A DNA stretch of 64,000 nt from Prionace glauca (lineage: Eukaryota; Chordata; Chondrichthyes; Carcharhiniformes; Carcharhinidae). Of the stretch, positions 9,710-20,689 are shown in pieces. Each line of letters starts with the position of its first letter. Positions within the stretch are counted from its first letter, which is position 1. Both the position numbers and the translations under genes were made by a program. Below the pieces are notes generated by a model. It did no database searches. It was not told the origin of the DNA and saw only the letters and a program-made list of their open reading frames with translations. The stretch spans positions 66,517,477-66,581,476 of the forward strand of contig CM075760.1 in the NCBI GenBank assembly GCA_037974335.1, read 5' to 3'.

Positions 9710-10240
9710 AAAGGGTTAAAAATCATTCAATGCAGCAAAATTCCTGAGAAACTGCTCGAGCTGCAAGATACAGCCACAAAAACAATCGACATGGGGCCTT
9801 TGATGGACCACAGGAGGGCTGTAACTACAACATCACTGTTTTCAGATAACAGACTGCAGTGTATTTTGACAGAAATCATAAGTCACCACTCAGGTTGCCA
9901 AACAGTCAAGGACCACATTCATATGTTTATTGATAATGTAACTGTGTACATGTGCCCTGTTGATGGAATATTGTAATTAGGCAAGCGTAGGGCTGCTGTC
10001 ATTGGTAAAACACTACTGTGGAAAATAAATGAAGTAATCAGAACTGTTAGTTGGGATTGGATTTGAGTACCTTTGAATAAGTTTACAACTTTGATTTGTG
10101 TGACAATGACTTATAGTTGATGTTAAAGATATAATTGCTATTGTATTACTTTGCTCTGGGAGCCTGTATGTCACATGTGGAAACAGGTTTCCCCTGCTAT
10201 TAGATTGAATAAAGGCCAATTTTAAACTTTGAAAATATTT
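9710..10240. other. Unassigned sequence
   Basis: No gene or known repeat is recognised. A 90-residue frame at 9704-9976 has no recognisable motif. An AATAAA at about 10208 and an AT-rich composition are seen, but nothing more definite. Confidence 0.3.
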
Positions 10241-10399
10241 GTCTGGATTCTCGGGGGAGTGAAGAATGGGACAGTTAGTAAAGTTCCCTATCAAAGGGTA
10301 TGGAGAAAAGGCAGGAGAATGGCAATAAGCCATAATGTTCATTTGGAGGGCCAGTGTAAACACAATGGGTCTCCTGCACCACGATTCTGTGAAATTCAG

Positions 10400-10620
10400 G
10401 TCCTGGTGGATCAAGTGACCCTGTCAAATTTTGATCTAATGTTTGGTTTTAATTTTCTATCATTAAATCCTTCCCTTCTAATTTAAAAAAAGGGAGTTGA
10501 TGGTGTCAGTGTCACTGTCAATGCAGAATAGAAATTCAAAACAGATAATTCCAGTTTCTCTGGAACACTCTTCCCCCTCGTTTTCCCCAAACTTGTGGTT
10601 CAATCAAACTAAAAGACCAA
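10400..10620 (-). pseudogene. Relic of a ZNF terminal-exon leader and intron
   Basis: Read on the reverse strand, this resembles the intron/exon junction of the ZNF units (compare 2590-2760, 26130-26310 and 60590-60740): the words AGAATAGAAATTC and AATTCCAGTTTCTCTGGAACA, and the CTGTCAAATTTTGAT leader segment. No fingers remain. The flanking 10620-10930 holds nothing recognisable. Confidence 0.5.
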
Positions 10621-10932
10621 AATCAACAACAAAGTCCCAACAGAATCTCCCTCTTCAGGGCCACCTGGGCATAGACAAAGACCACAGAAGATCAACCAGA
10701 GTGACCCCCCATCTTCCCCTTCAGCCCCTCCTATCCTGGATCTACAGATTACTGTTCTAACCAGGGTCCAAAGCAGGTCCAGGAGAACATGCTCCCACTC
10801 ACCCACTCCCTCCACACTATACAGCCTTCTGGACTCAACATTCAGTCCATCAATTTCAGAGAGTAAACTCTCAGCCCATTCTGTTTCTTTATCTTTGATT
10901 GTTTCATTTTTCCTCCTTTCAGTCAACAACTA

Positions 10933-10960
10933 CCCCCCCCCCCCCCCCCCCCCCCCCCCC
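10933..10960. repeat. Poly-C run of 28
   Basis: Twenty-eight consecutive C bases. Its true length is uncertain because such runs are error-prone in assembly. The proline-rich reading frame across it is an artefact. Confidence 0.9.
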
Positions 10961-11129
10961 AAACCAACTCCCCTGGTCCTGACACAGCTTTTGTTTTTTT
11001 CCCACTCCATCTCCATTCCCTCTGGCTCTGGGGGATTTACTTTTCTCTCATTCAATCTCTCCTGTCTTCCACCCTATCACAGACTTTCATTTAGTTCATG
11101 TCACACTCCTCCGCTTTCTCCAAACCTGT

Positions 11130-11235
11130 TACATTTCTAACTTTTCCCAGTTCTGATGAGAGGTCACAGACCTGAAATATTAACGCTGTTTCTTTCTCTG
11201 CACAGATGCCTCACCTGCTGAGTTTTATTCCAGTA
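11130..11235 (+). repeat. Unassigned interspersed repeat
   Basis: Contains CTGTTTCTTTCTCTGCACAG and CACCTGCTGAGTTTTATTCCAG, the family also seen at 24990-25170 and 58970-59050. Confidence 0.55.
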
Positions 11236-11239
11236 TTTT

Positions 11240-11465
11240 TGTGCTTTTCAAGATTTCACAGAATCACCAAATAGCTTTGGTGCAGAAGGAGGCCACATGG
11301 CCCATTATGTCTGCCCCGGTTCTCCGGATGCATAACTCAACTAGCCACCTTCGCCCTGTATTTCTGCACATTCTTCCTATTCAGATGATGTCTCATTGCC
11401 CTTTGAATATTTCAATTGAATCTGTCTGCACCACACAATCAGAAGTGCATTACAGACCCTAACTT
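11240..11465 (-). mobile_element. LINE/SINE tail fragment
   Basis: Starts with the reverse complement of the common tail (GGTGCAGAAGGAGGCCACATGG) and continues with CR1-like 3' text (TTTGAATATTTCAATTGAATCTG). It interrupts ZNF-derived sequence that resumes at 11468. Confidence 0.5.
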
Positions 11466-11467
11466 GT

Positions 11468-11850
11468 GTGTGAAGTGATTCGCTCAGTCATCCTGCCTCA
11501 CTGAAATTCTTCACACTGAAAATAGTCCTTTTAAATGTTCTAAATGTGCAAAAATTTTAAAAGCAGACAAGTGTTGAAACACCAACTCATTCGTGAATCA
11601 ATGGGGAAAAGGCAGAAGAATGGGGGTGAGAAAAATATCAGCCATGACTGAATGGCAGAGCAGGCTTGATGGGTCGAGTGGCCTAATTCTGCTCCTATGT
11701 CTTATGATCTTATGCTCATTCACTCATTGTCATTCATCTGCTCCATTTGTGGGAAAGGATTTGCCCTTTCAACCTGTTGAGACCCCAGTGAGTTCTCACA
11801 GGGAAGAGCTTCATTCAGTCACCCAACCTGATTAAACACCAGTGAGATCA
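11468..11850 (+). pseudogene. Zinc-finger relic split by a LINE tail
   Basis: Finger-like text TGTGAAGTGATTCGCTCAG and CACCAACTCATTCGTGAAT at 11468-11590, then CATCTGCTCCATTTGTGGG to about 11850. A LINE 3' tail (about 11597-11715, ending CTCCTATGTCTTATG) lies between the two parts. No open array remains. Confidence 0.65.
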
Positions 11851-11889
11851 TATGCGACTACAGAGATTGGCTTCTATTGACATTACTAC

Positions 11890-12202
11890 TGTTTTTTTTA
11901 AAGTTTATTTAGTAGTGTCACAAGTAGGTTTACATTAACTCTGCAATGAAGTTACTCTGAAAATTCCCTAGTTGCCCCACTCCAGTGTCCGGATACACTG
12001 AATTTTGGAGAATTTAGCATAGCCAATGCACCTAACCAGCATATTTTTCGGAATGTGGGAGGAAACCAAAGCACCCAGAGGAAACTTATGCAGATACAGA
12101 GAGAACGTGCTGACTCCATAAGACAGTGACTCCAGCCGGGAATCGCACCTGGGTCCCTGACACTGTGAGACAGCAGTGCTAGCCACAGTGCCATCCAGTT
12201 GG
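11890..12202 (-). mobile_element. tRNA-derived SINE, near full length
   Basis: On the reverse strand the head reads GGCACTGTGGCTAGCACTG with a B-box GGTGCGATTCC near 12140-12150, then the core with a diverged TTTCCTC.GGGTGCT, and a tail ending near 11890 (CTACTAAATAAACTTTAAA). The B-box differs by one base from GGTTCGATTCC. Confidence 0.8.
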
Positions 12203-12389
12203 ACTGAACAATGTTCATTCTGAGAGTCAGGTTTTGTTTCTGACAGTAATAACCATCCTAACTCGACTGGAGAATATGAAATCAATCAACTCTTTTTCAA
12301 AATTATTCTTCTGGATTTTTTCTTTTGGAGAGTTATTACATTATTTCTGCTGTGAAATGAGAACCCCCACAACTTGCCTGGACTTGCAA

Positions 12390-12690
12390 AATCTCAGTAA
12401 CTGTCCTGACTGGAGACAATTCACACCTCTTTAACCTGTACTTAACCCTCTCTCCACTCACATTGTCTGTACTGTAAAGACTTGATTACCTGCAAAGACT
12501 CGCATTCCAACCATTAACTTGTAAATTGAGTCTGTGTCTATGTTTGCCCTGTTTGTGAACACAACTCTTCACTCACCTGAAGGAAGAACACTCCAAAAGC
12601 TTGTGCTACCAAATAAACCTGTTGGACTTTAACCTGGTATTGTGAGACCTTTGTGCTCACCACAGTTCAACGCCGACATTTCCACATCAC
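12390..12690 (+). mobile_element. Penelope-like element 3' end
   Basis: Matches the 3' untranslated half of the PLE family: CTTGCCTGGACTTGCAAAA, GGAGACAATTCACACCTCTT, CTTGTGCTACCAAATAAACC, ending CGACATTTCCACATCAC. This copy is diverged and lacks the coding end. The bases 12690-12880 hold no recognisable feature. Confidence 0.7.
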
Positions 12691-12884
12691 AACTGAACCC
12701 AGCCAGAATCAACACAATCAAGGAAGGAGTGAGAGGGGAAACGGTATAAAAGCTTTGATACCTCTGTGTGATCCACAGCAGAACTTCCAGAAATAGAGCA
12801 CAGGAGATCACCAATTCACAATATTTTTGTTAATTTATCTCAAATGTTAACAATTTTATTTTGTATTAACTCTTTGAAATTTCA

Positions 12885-13258
12885 GGGGTGCAGTTTTCTC
12901 CCAGCATTCGCTGCGGGTGTGAAAGTCCCCTATTCACTCCACAGGTGGCCAGTACGCAGGCGCGGTGCTGCCTCTGGAACATGCGCAGTGTTACTGTCCT
13001 CGGAGCTTGCGGGTGCAGGAGACGGTTTGTTTTAGCGGGTGAGAGTCGGTGGGGTGGAGGGAGAAATGGAGCCGGGAGTCGAGGTGAGGAGGGAGCGGAA
13101 GCTTCACAAACACCCGCTGTAGACCGCAAGGTCCGAATCAGAGCCTGCGGGTCCCGGGTTTGCAGCTGCGGGGATTTTATCCGGGATCCGGCCCCGCGCC
13201 GCGGCCGCCATCTTTGTTCAGCGGGGAGCAGAGCGCATGCGCGGTCAGTGGGCGGAGC
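12885..13258 (+). promoter_or_regulatory. CpG-rich ZNF promoter and first exon
   Basis: A CpG-dense block with an NRF1-type palindrome GCGCATGCGC (13233-13242), a second CATGCGCAGTG near 12980, and a YY1-like GCCGCCATCTTTG (about 13205-13217). These are hallmarks of TATA-less vertebrate promoters. The segment GCGGGTCCCGGGTTTGCAGC resembles the exon-1 segment at 41950-42290. The next forward gene is the 12-finger ZNF at 15549. TSS and splicing are inferred. Confidence 0.7.
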
Positions 13259-13261
13259 TAA

Positions 13262-13340
13262 AGCAGACAATGCTGGAAAATCTCAGCAGGTCTGACAGCT
13301 TCTGTGGGGAGAGAATAGAGGCAATGTTTCCAGTCTGGAT
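13262..13340 (-). repeat. Unassigned interspersed repeat
   Basis: Contains GACAATGCTGGAAAATCTCA and CAGGTCTGACAGCTTCTGTG, the family seen reversed at 58970-59050. It directly follows the promoter. Confidence 0.55.
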
Positions 13341-13451
13341 GATCCTATGTCAGAGCTAATGGTAAAGAGAATCAAAAAAAATTATACTATGGGGTGGAAT
13401 GGGTTGAAGAGAACGTAAATGAGGATAAAGATGACTGAGAAGTTGCTAAAA

Positions 13452-13792
13452 ATCAGAGAATCATAGAATCTTACAGTGCAGAAGGCGGCCATTTGGCCCC
13501 CTCGAGTCTGCACTGATCACAGTCCCACCCAGGCCCTATCTCCATAATCTCATGCACTTACCAAGTTAGTACCCCTAATACGAAGGAGCAATTTAGCATG
13601 ACCATTCCACCTAATCTGCACATCTTGGGACTGTGGGAGGAAACCTGAGCACATGGACAAAACCCACACAGACATGGGGAGAACGTGCCAACTCCACACA
13701 GACAGTGACCCAAGCTGGGAATTGAACCCAGGTCCCTGGTGCTGTGAGGCAGCAGTGCAACCACTGTGCCACCATGCTGCCCACTGTGGCAC
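13452..13792 (-). mobile_element. tRNA-derived SINE, long form
   Basis: On the reverse strand it runs from the tRNA-like head at 13790 (GTGGCACAGTGGTTGCACTG) through B-box GGGTTCAATTCCC at about 13715-13727 and the core to the tail ending CTGTAAGATTCTATGATTCTC at 13452. A second tRNA-like start, GTGGCACAGTGGTTAGCAGTG, at 13785-13805 shows a small head duplication. From 13805 to 14470 I see no gene; there are only old LINE-like scraps near 14220-14470. Confidence 0.8.
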
Positions 13793-14469
13793 AGTGGTTA
13801 GCAGTGACCATTAAGAGATCAGAATGTTTTGAATGGCAGAACAGAGGTATAGATGGTTAAGGCAGTTGGCCTGGAGTGGGGAGGCACAAGGAGGAGAGTG
13901 GGAATAGGGAAGTGGAAAAATGGAAGAGAAAGAAGAATGATACAAATGGATGAATGAGATGAAAAGATGAAACAAAATTAAGTAAAACTAATGGAAATTT
14001 GCTGGTGGTGGAGGAGAGAGATCACACTGTAACGTTGTTCACTCAATGTTCAGTTCCAAAGGCTGTGAAGTGCCCGTTCGGAAGATGAGGTACTGTCCTT
14101 TTGGTTTGCTTTGGGGTTCAATTGAACATTGCAAAAGGCCAAGGATGGATGTGTGGACAGGAAGTCAGGGTGGTGTGTTCGAGTGGCAAGCATCTTTGTC
14201 TTAGAGCTTTATTTTTAAATGACCTGGTGTTCTAGATTCACCGTTGAGGAGAAACATCCTTTCAGGACTTATTTTGTCAAGCACTCAGATAATTTTATGT
14301 GCTTCAATAAGTTAGAATCTCATTTCTCTGAAATTCAATGATTATAGATGCACCCTGCCCAAACTTTCTTCATAAAACAAACCCATTTGTGTCCTGAATC
14401 AGCTTAACGCACCTTGTCTGAACTACTCCCAATTTAAACATATTGATCTTAAATCATCCTACATTAGGA

Positions 14470-15160
14470 AACAGGAGGAGAGAATATTCCCTGTTTCTAT
14501 CCTGGACTGAATGATGGATTTGGAAACTCCTTTTCCAGGGGTTTAGAAGGGGAGGATTTACACAGCAATCTCAAACAAAGAAAAATGTTTATCCCGTAAT
14601 TTCAAACCACAGTTGACACATGACTCTTGTAATTTGCTTTTAAAGGGAGTGAGAAGATTTAGAGACTGCAATTTTTCTCTGACTCCAGTGCTTCTGACAT
14701 CTTTCCAGCTGCAGGCTCCAGCAGCAAGTTTAAATTTGAAAATAGTGAAATTGTTCCAGAAGTGAGTATTATTGAACACTCATCTACAGTTCAGAGTTTT
14801 TAGTGCTGTGCTCTGTTTGTGGAATCTCATGGAATCTGTGTGAGATTCCATGGCTCTAGTGCTGGTGTGATTCACCAGCAAGTTCACACTGAGGAAATGC
14901 TGATCACCTGCACTGTGTGTGGGGAGGGTTCAGTCGGTCAATCCACCTGCTGACACATTGGTGAGTTCACGTTGGTGAGGGGCCATTTACCTGTTCTGAC
15001 TATGGGAAGGAATTCACTCAGTCGTTCCACCTGCTGAGATACAAGCAAGTTCACAAGAGATGACAGGGGTTGGATTCTGCTGTTATTGCTGCTGTTAATT
15101 ATGTCTAGGATTGAACCATGTTCATTCATCCAAGTCATCGGTGCAGACTTGATGCAGTTC
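14470..15160 (+). pseudogene. Decayed C2H2 zinc-finger unit
   Basis: An acceptor-like TTTTCCAG near 14540 followed by GGGTTTAGAAGGGGAGGATT repeats the terminal-exon start of the live genes. Finger pieces follow at 14870-15060 (HQQVHTEE-like, CTVCGE-like, [18 protein letters not shown]) in broken frames, then the shared 3' flank. It lies just upstream of the intact gene at 15549 and is probably an older tandem copy. Confidence 0.75.
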
Positions 15161-15548
15161 CTGCACTGCAAGGGTTCTATGGATTCTGAAATTCTGTACA
15201 AATTGAACATAATTTCATTATTTCTGATTTTTGTACATCTGGAGATAAATTCTACTCCTATGTGAGCATTTTGATTGATTTGCTGACTCGCAATGATGTT
15301 TTAAATTCATTATTCACTTTAAACCAGTGAGGGATATTCCACAGCAACTAGGGTTGCCTACTCTCAATTTCTGAGCTGTACTGACTGTGATGACATTTGT
15401 AAACTCCTTTTACAGGATGTTAAAAGGGGAGGATTTGCCATCCGAAATCTCAAACAAAATTTCACGTCAAGCTCTGATAGAGTCATTCATTACGTTGGGG
15501 AAACCATCAGAGTGACAGGAAAAGCACTGAGATGCAGACACCCACACC

Positions 15549-16559
15549 ATGGGAAAACTGTGGAAATGTGGGGATTGTAGAAAGGGATTCAGATTCCCAT
15601 CTGGGCTGGAAACACATCAACGCCGTCACACTGGGGAAAAACCGTTCACCTGCTCCAATTGTGGGAAAGGATTCGCAGATTCCTCCACCCTACTGGCACA
15701 CCAGCGAGTTCACACTGGGGAGAAACCGTTCACCTGCTCCAATTGTGGGAAAGGATTCAATCAGTCTTCCAACTTGCTGAAACACCAGCGAGTTCACACT
15801 GGGGAGAGACTGTTCACCTGTTCCAGTTGTGGGAAGGGATTCACTCAGTCCTCCCATCTGCTGACACACCAGCTCGTTCACACTGGGGAGAGACCGTTCA
15901 CCTGCTCCGTGTGCGGGAAAGGATTCGGAGATTCCTCCAGCCTGCTGAGACACAAGAGAGTTCATACTGGAGAGAGACCGTTCATCTGCTCCAATTGTGG
16001 GAAGGGATTCTCTCGGTCATCCACTCTGCTGACACACCAGCGAGTTCACACTGGGGAGAGACCATTTACCTGTTCCAATTGTGGGAAAGGATTCACCCAG
16101 TTAGCCACCCTGCTGACACATCAGCGAGTTCACACTGGGGAGAAGCCATTCACCTGCCCTGTGTGTGGAAAGGGGTTCATTCGGTCATTCCACCTGTTGA
16201 GACACCAGCGAGTTCACACTGGGGAGAGGCCATTTACCTGCTCAGAGTGTGAGAAGGGATTCAGTGATTTATCTGCCCTGCAGACACACCAGCGAGTTCA
16301 CACTGGAGAGAGACCATTTACCTGTTCTGACTGTAGGAAGGGATTCACTCGGACATCCACGCTGCTGATACACCAGCGAGTTCACACTGGGGAGAGACCA
16401 TTCACCTGCTCTAACTGTGGGAAAGGATTCACTCAATCATCCACCCTGCTGTCCCATCAGCGAATCCACACTGGAGAGAAGCCATTTACCTGCTCTGTGT
16501 GTGGGAAGGGATTCACTCAGTTATCCACCTTGTTGAAACATCAACCCATTCACAAGTGA
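15549..16559 (+). CDS. C2H2 zinc-finger protein, 12 fingers
   Basis: A 336-residue predicted DNA-binding protein, nearly all fingers. It begins [14 protein letters not shown] at an ATG matching the conserved start of its paralogs; the exon acceptor TTTTACAG ends at 15415. Twelve regular fingers with TGERPF/TGEKPF linkers run to the last residues (HQPIHK). All Cys2His2 ligands are present, with no degenerate finger, making this the cleanest array in the window. Helices vary: [42 protein letters not shown] and others. The nearest candidate promoter is at 12885-13258. Codon use is typical of the family; overlapping frames stay open for up to 197 codons only because the array is periodic. Targets cannot be read from sequence. 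Confidence 0.9.
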   Translation: MGKLWKCGDCRKGFRFPSGLETHQRRHTGEKPFTCSNCGKGFADSSTLLAHQRVHTGEKPFTCSNCGKGFNQSSNLLKHQRVHTGERLFTCSSCGKGFTQSSHLLTHQLVHTGERPFTCSVCGKGFGDSSSLLRHKRVHTGERPFICSNCGKGFSRSSTLLTHQRVHTGERPFTCSNCGKGFTQLATLLTHQRVHTGEKPFTCPVCGKGFIRSFHLLRHQRVHTGERPFTCSECEKGFSDLSALQTHQRVHTGERPFTCSDCRKGFTRTSTLLIHQRVHTGERPFTCSNCGKGFTQSSTLLSHQRIHTGEKPFTCSVCGKGFTQLSTLLKHQPIHK

Positions 16560-16780
16560 TGACCGGAGTTGGATTCTGCTGTTATTGCTGCTGTTAATCA
16601 TATCCAGGACTGAAACATGTTCATTCGGACAGTTGGTGAAGTGGGAGGGCAGAGGGTTTCTTGCTGTTGGACTGGCCGGTCTCTCAATTTTCATTCCGGT
16701 GGCTGATTCCCTTTGAGCGATGGCACATTCCCACTGAAATGATCCACGAAAGCAGATGTCAGGTGAGACTGAGATGTGGA
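16560..16780 (+). other. 3' flank block conserved among ZNF units
   Basis: Contains GGATTCTGCTGTTATTGCTG, CCAGGACTGAA.CATGTTCATTC and GACTGGCCGGTCT, also found after the arrays at 32575, 38660, 51480 and (reversed) 25250-25440, 45930-46080 and 59150-59300. It is probably 3' UTR inherited with each unit. Confidence 0.6.
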
Positions 16781-16794
16781 AAAAATTCATAATT

Positions 16795-17000
16795 CAAAGG
16801 ACAGTGACTGTGGGGAATTCTCTATCACAGAAGGCTGTGGAATTCAAATTACTGAATATATTCAAGGAAGAGATAGTTTTTGTTTTAGATTTTAATGGCT
16901 TCAGGTGGTATGGGGAGGATATAGCTTTGAGATAGTGGATCAGCCATGATCATATTGAATGGTGGAGCAGACTCAAATGGCTTGCCCTTAGTTTCTATAT
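16795..17000 (+). mobile_element. LINE 3' fragment
   Basis: GGACAGTGACTGTGGGGAATTC... then TCAGCCATGATCATATTGAATGG, a tail of an older CR1-like subfamily. It has no intact frame. Confidence 0.6.
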
Positions 17001-17049
17001 AGTACATTAACTTTATACTGGATCATAAATAGTCTTTTTCCGACCACTA

Positions 17050-17330
17050 CAGGTCATAGAAGAATCGTAGAATCTCTACAGTGCAGAAAGAGGCACTGGG
17101 CCCATTGAGTCTGCACCAACCACAATGCCACCCAGGTCCTACCCCCATATCCCTTCATAGTTACCCACTAATTCCTCTAACCTATGCATCTCAGGACACT
17201 AAGGGGCAATTCTGTAGCATGTCCAATCAACCTAACCCGCAAATCTTTGGATTGTGGGAGGAAACCGGAGCACTCGGAGGAAACCCATGCAGACAAGAGG
17301 AGAATGTGCAAACTCCACACAAACAGGTGT
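17050..17330 (-). mobile_element. tRNA-derived SINE, head missing
   Basis: The reverse strand holds the SINE core and tail (tail at 17060, TCTACAGTGCAGAAAGAGGC; core at 17255-17290), but the tRNA-like head is cut off where the LINE at 17346 begins. Confidence 0.7.
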
Positions 17331-17345
17331 GCTGTCTTTTATCCA

Positions 17346-18268
17346 TCCTCATTGGGGGAAAGGCAAATTGTGCGGAGGGTGTGGAGAGTCTGCAGAAGGA
17401 TCTAGATAGGCTGGGCGAATGGGCCAGGAAATGGCAAATGGAATTTAATGTTGGCAAGTGTGAGGTGGTCCACTTTGGTGGGAGGAATGGTAGGAAGGAC
17501 TATTACTTACGGGGCGAAAAACTGCAGCAGGCGACGGTGCAGAGGGACCTCGGGGTCCTTGTGCATGAGTCGCAAAAACCCAGCTTGCAGGTGCAGCAGG
17601 TGGTCAGGAAGGCGAATGGGATGCTGGCCTTCATAGCGAAGGGGATTGAATATAAAAGTAGGGAGGTCTTGCTGCAGCTGTATAGGGCATTGGTGAGGCC
17701 GCAGCTGGAATACTGTGTGCAGTTTTGGGCGCCGCACCTGCGCAAGGATGTTTTGGCCCTGGAGGGAGTGCAGAGGAGGTTTACTCGGCTGATACCGGAG
17801 TTGAGGGGATTGAGCTATGAGGAGAGGCTGAATAAACTAGGCTTGTACTCGTTAGAGTTTAGAAGAATGAGGGGAGATCTCATTGAGACGTATAAGATGA
17901 TGAATGGGATAGAGGTGGAGAGACTGTTCCCGCTCAAAAAGGACAGTAGGACTAGGGGGCACAGCCTCAAGATAAAGGGGGGGCGGTTTAGAACAGAGTT
18001 GAGGAGGAACTTCTTCACTCAAAGGGTGGTGAATCTCTGGAATTCTCTGCCTGTTGAAGTGGTGGAGGCTGCCTCGCTAAATATTTTTAAGAAACGGGTT
18101 GATGGGTTTTTGATAAGAGAAGGGATTAAGGGTTATGGGGAGAGGGCGGGAAGGTGGAGCTGAGTCACGACAGATCAGCCATGATCTTATTGAATGGCGG
18201 GGCAGGCTCGAAGGGCCAGATGGCCTACTCCTGCTCCTATTTCTTATGTTCTTATGTTCTCATTCGGA
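17346..18268 (+). mobile_element. CR1-clade LINE 3' part, young subfamily
   Basis: An open stretch of about 270 codons encodes the C-terminal part of a LINE ORF2: [100 protein letters not shown]. This is the CR1 tail that follows the RT core. It ends with TTCTTATG repeats near 18265, like the 8-base tails of CR1. Lacking endonuclease and RT core, it is a dead 5'-truncated copy, but it is well preserved. Confidence 0.88.
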
Positions 18269-18289
18269 GTGCGGAGTTGGCCGCACTCT

Positions 18290-18715
18290 GAACAATTTTT
18301 TCCAATTTATATTCTCTGGAATTGAGAAGAATGAAGGAAGATCAGATTGAGGTATACAAGATTATAAAAGGTGTGGATAAAGTAGATGTGGAGCAGATAA
18401 TTTCTCTTGTGGGGCATTCTAGGATGAGAGGTCATAGTCTAAGGATAAGGGATAGCAAATTTAAGATAGAGTTGAGGCAAAACCACTTCTCCTAAAGGGC
18501 TGTGAATCTGTGGAATTCACTACCTCAAAGTGCGGTGGATTCTGGGATAGTGAGTAAATTTTAAGGAGGAGTTAGACAGATTTTTAATTGGTTGAAGGGT
18601 TATGGGGAGAAAGCAGGAAAATGAGGATGAGGAGCATATCAGCCATGATCGAACGGCAGAGAAAACTCGATGGGCCGAATGGCTTAATTCTGCTCCTATA
18701 TCTTACAACCTTATG
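18290..18715 (+). mobile_element. CR1-clade LINE 3' part, older subfamily
   Basis: Encodes a decayed KEDQIEVYKIIKGVDKVDVEQ and NHFS.RAVNLWNSLP-like text, then the tail CGATGGGCCGAATGGCTTAAT ending CTTATGAAC. It lies head-to-tail after the younger copy. Confidence 0.75.
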
Positions 18716-18929
18716 AACACAGTTTTAAGATTTTGGAAAGAGAGACAGGGAAAATGAGGACTTCTTTTAAAAAGTAAATGGTAACGAGCTGGAACTCAAC
18801 TCTTAAACTCAAAGGCTGATAATATCCAGACCCTGATGAATGGGGTTTGCCCTGAATGTTGAGGCCTCCCCTCCCACTTACTGCCCCTAACGCTGCCTCC
18901 GTGTAACCACCTCCTTCCCACCTGAAGGT

Positions 18930-19100
18930 GAAACTAACAAGTGTCTGTCCCTGGACATGAGCCGCACTGAGCATGCCCCATGTCACAATGCCCGGGGCTG
19001 ATTGACGACAGATTCGAACCAATAGGAAGAGAACCGAGGGGGAGCACCTCATCCTCCAACCAATCAGAGTGAATGAGGGGCGGGGTCTTAAGTGGTGCCC
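18930..19100. promoter_or_regulatory. CCAAT-rich ZNF promoter
   Basis: GATTGACGACAG, GAACCAATAGGAAGAG, CTCCAACCAATCAGAG and GGGGCGGGG lie in the same order and orientation as at 3290-3410. The CATGCTCAGTG near 18960 is a decayed NRF1-like site. The forward ZNF at 19508 is about 400 bases away. The module looks able to fire both ways, as on the 3 kb copy its exon lies on the reverse side. Confidence 0.65.
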
Positions 19101-19507
19101 AGACCTTTATAAATATTCAGAATAACTTCCCTGTTTATGTATCAATATCACACGTTATGAAGCTCGGGGTCAAATTTGCTTTGCTGACTACTCTCTTAGT
19201 ATGTCTTGTAGATATAAAAAATCCCTCTCCTTCACCTCTTTCTCTCACCTCCCATAGAGGCCAGTTGGGTTTTTGTGACAATCAAGCAGTTTTCATGATC
19301 ACTTTTTCCTACTGCCAGCTTCACAAATTACCAGATTCGTTCAGCTCAATTTCACAACCTGCCTTTGTGTTTTGTGGGTTCTCTCTCATTCCCTTTTTTT
19401 CTGTTTTAAATCAATTTCACAGGGTATTGGAAGTTGAGGATTTACAGTTGGGAAATTTGAACATCACCTCAGGATCTGAGAGTCACCCAATTCATCAGAA
19501 TTTGAAC

Positions 19508-20056
19508 ATGGAAGGTAAAAGCACCGTTAACAGTGGGGAGAAACCGTACACGTGTTCTGAGTGTGGGCAAGGCTACAGCCGATCATCTGGTCTGTTGAGA
19601 CACAAGCACGTTCACACTGGAGAGAGACCCTATAAATGTGGGGACTGTGGGAAGGGATTCAGTTACCCATTTGAACTGAAAGCACATGGGCGAAATCACA
19701 CTGGGGAACGACAGTTCACCTGTCCTGTGTGTGGGAAGGGATTCACTCAGTCATCCAGTCTGGTGACACATCAGCGAATTCACACCGGGGAGAGGCCGTT
19801 CATCTGCTCTGACTGTGGAAAGCGATTCACTCATTCATACAACCTGCTGAACCACCGGAGAGTTCACACCGGGGAGAGGCCATTCCTCTGCTCTGACTGT
19901 GGGATGGGATTCACTCATTCATCGAACCTGCTGGCACATGAGCGAGTTCACACTGGGGAGAAACCATTCACCTGCCCCGAGTGTGGGAAAGGATTCACTC
20001 GGTTAGCCAACCTGCGGAAACACCAGCGCAGTCACACTGATCAGAAATGTGTTTGA
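19508..20056 (+). CDS. C2H2 zinc-finger protein, 6 fingers (shortened)
   Basis: A predicted 182-residue DNA-binding protein. The exon starts after TTTCACAG at about 19422 and the frame is open from there; I chose ATG 19508 ([10 protein letters not shown]) because paralogs at 5993 and 29634 start at the same place. Six complete fingers follow ([48 protein letters not shown]), ending HTDQKCV. The array is the shortest of the long copies: more finger sequence follows after the stop in broken frames (20057-20290), so the protein has probably been shortened by decay. A 19073 start would place the promoter in the coding region and is unlikely. Confidence 0.82.
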   Translation: MEGKSTVNSGEKPYTCSECGQGYSRSSGLLRHKHVHTGERPYKCGDCGKGFSYPFELKAHGRNHTGERQFTCPVCGKGFTQSSSLVTHQRIHTGERPFICSDCGKRFTHSYNLLNHRRVHTGERPFLCSDCGMGFTHSSNLLAHERVHTGEKPFTCPECGKGFTRLANLRKHQRSHTDQKCV

Positions 20057-20290
20057 AGGCTCAACTCCAGGAAGTGCTGTGGAAGATTGGAGGGACCGAT
20101 GTCCCGTCAATGTCTTCACACTGATAAGAGACTATTCAGATGCTCTCACTGTAGGACTGAGTTCAGACAATCATCTCAACTCACTGTAAACCGGCACACT
20201 GATGCTGGGGAGAGGCTGTTCACTGCTCAGTGTGTAGGAAGGGATTTATCTGTTTACCCAACCTATTGACAGACCTGAGAGTTCACTTGT
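20057..20290 (+). pseudogene. Decayed distal fingers of the 19508 gene
   Basis: After the stop, text such as LFRCSHCRTEFRQSSQLTVNRHT and then a frame-shifted FTAQCVGRDL show two or three former fingers, ending with GAGAGTTCACTTGTAATTACTG, the usual array end. The parallel finger in the 29634 gene ([16 protein letters not shown]) is intact. Confidence 0.75.
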
Positions 20291-20689
20291 AATTACTGAG
20301 ATTGGATTCTTCTGTTAATAACTTCCAGGACTTAACTATGTTCTTTGGGTCTGTTTCTGATGTTAATGAATTCCATTTCAGGTAGAGATTAATATTCTGG
20401 ATAAAGGACAAATAAATCAGCTTTGTGTTAAACATAGTGTGACAAGTCCTTTTATTGTCACCAACATAAGTTAGTTCTTTTTTAAATTCTCTCCCTCCCC
20501 CGTTTCCTCCAACAAGAGTGAGGATCTCATGGAGCTTCTTTGTCACTAAGATTGAGACAATCTGATCAGCTGCCTCTGCTGATTCATTCCCTTCCACTGG
20601 GCCAAACTGTCTCTAAAATCTCCTTCTTCCCTGAGCCTTAAACTTGCCTCTTTCTTTAGTTTTCTCCTATCTCCTCTCATCCCCTCTAG

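Noticed and set aside
9704-9976. 90-codon frame as a small gene
   Set aside because: No motif, no paralog in the window, and it starts at the decayed end of a LINE.
10895-11140. Proline-rich 81-codon frame
   Set aside because: Produced by the 28-C run; no homology or start context.
11890-12202. tRNA gene near 12140-12200 (and at other SINE heads)
   Set aside because: A- and B-box-like words are present, but the stems do not form and the core plus tail follow, so it is a SINE head.
12888-13295. Overlapping frames of about 135 codons on both strands
   Set aside because: CpG-rich promoter lacks stops by composition; no domain and no conservation with the other promoter copies.
17081-18163. 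A 360-codon frame as a host gene
   Set aside because: Its C-terminal 270 codons are CR1-type LINE ORF2 tail and its start is SINE sequence.
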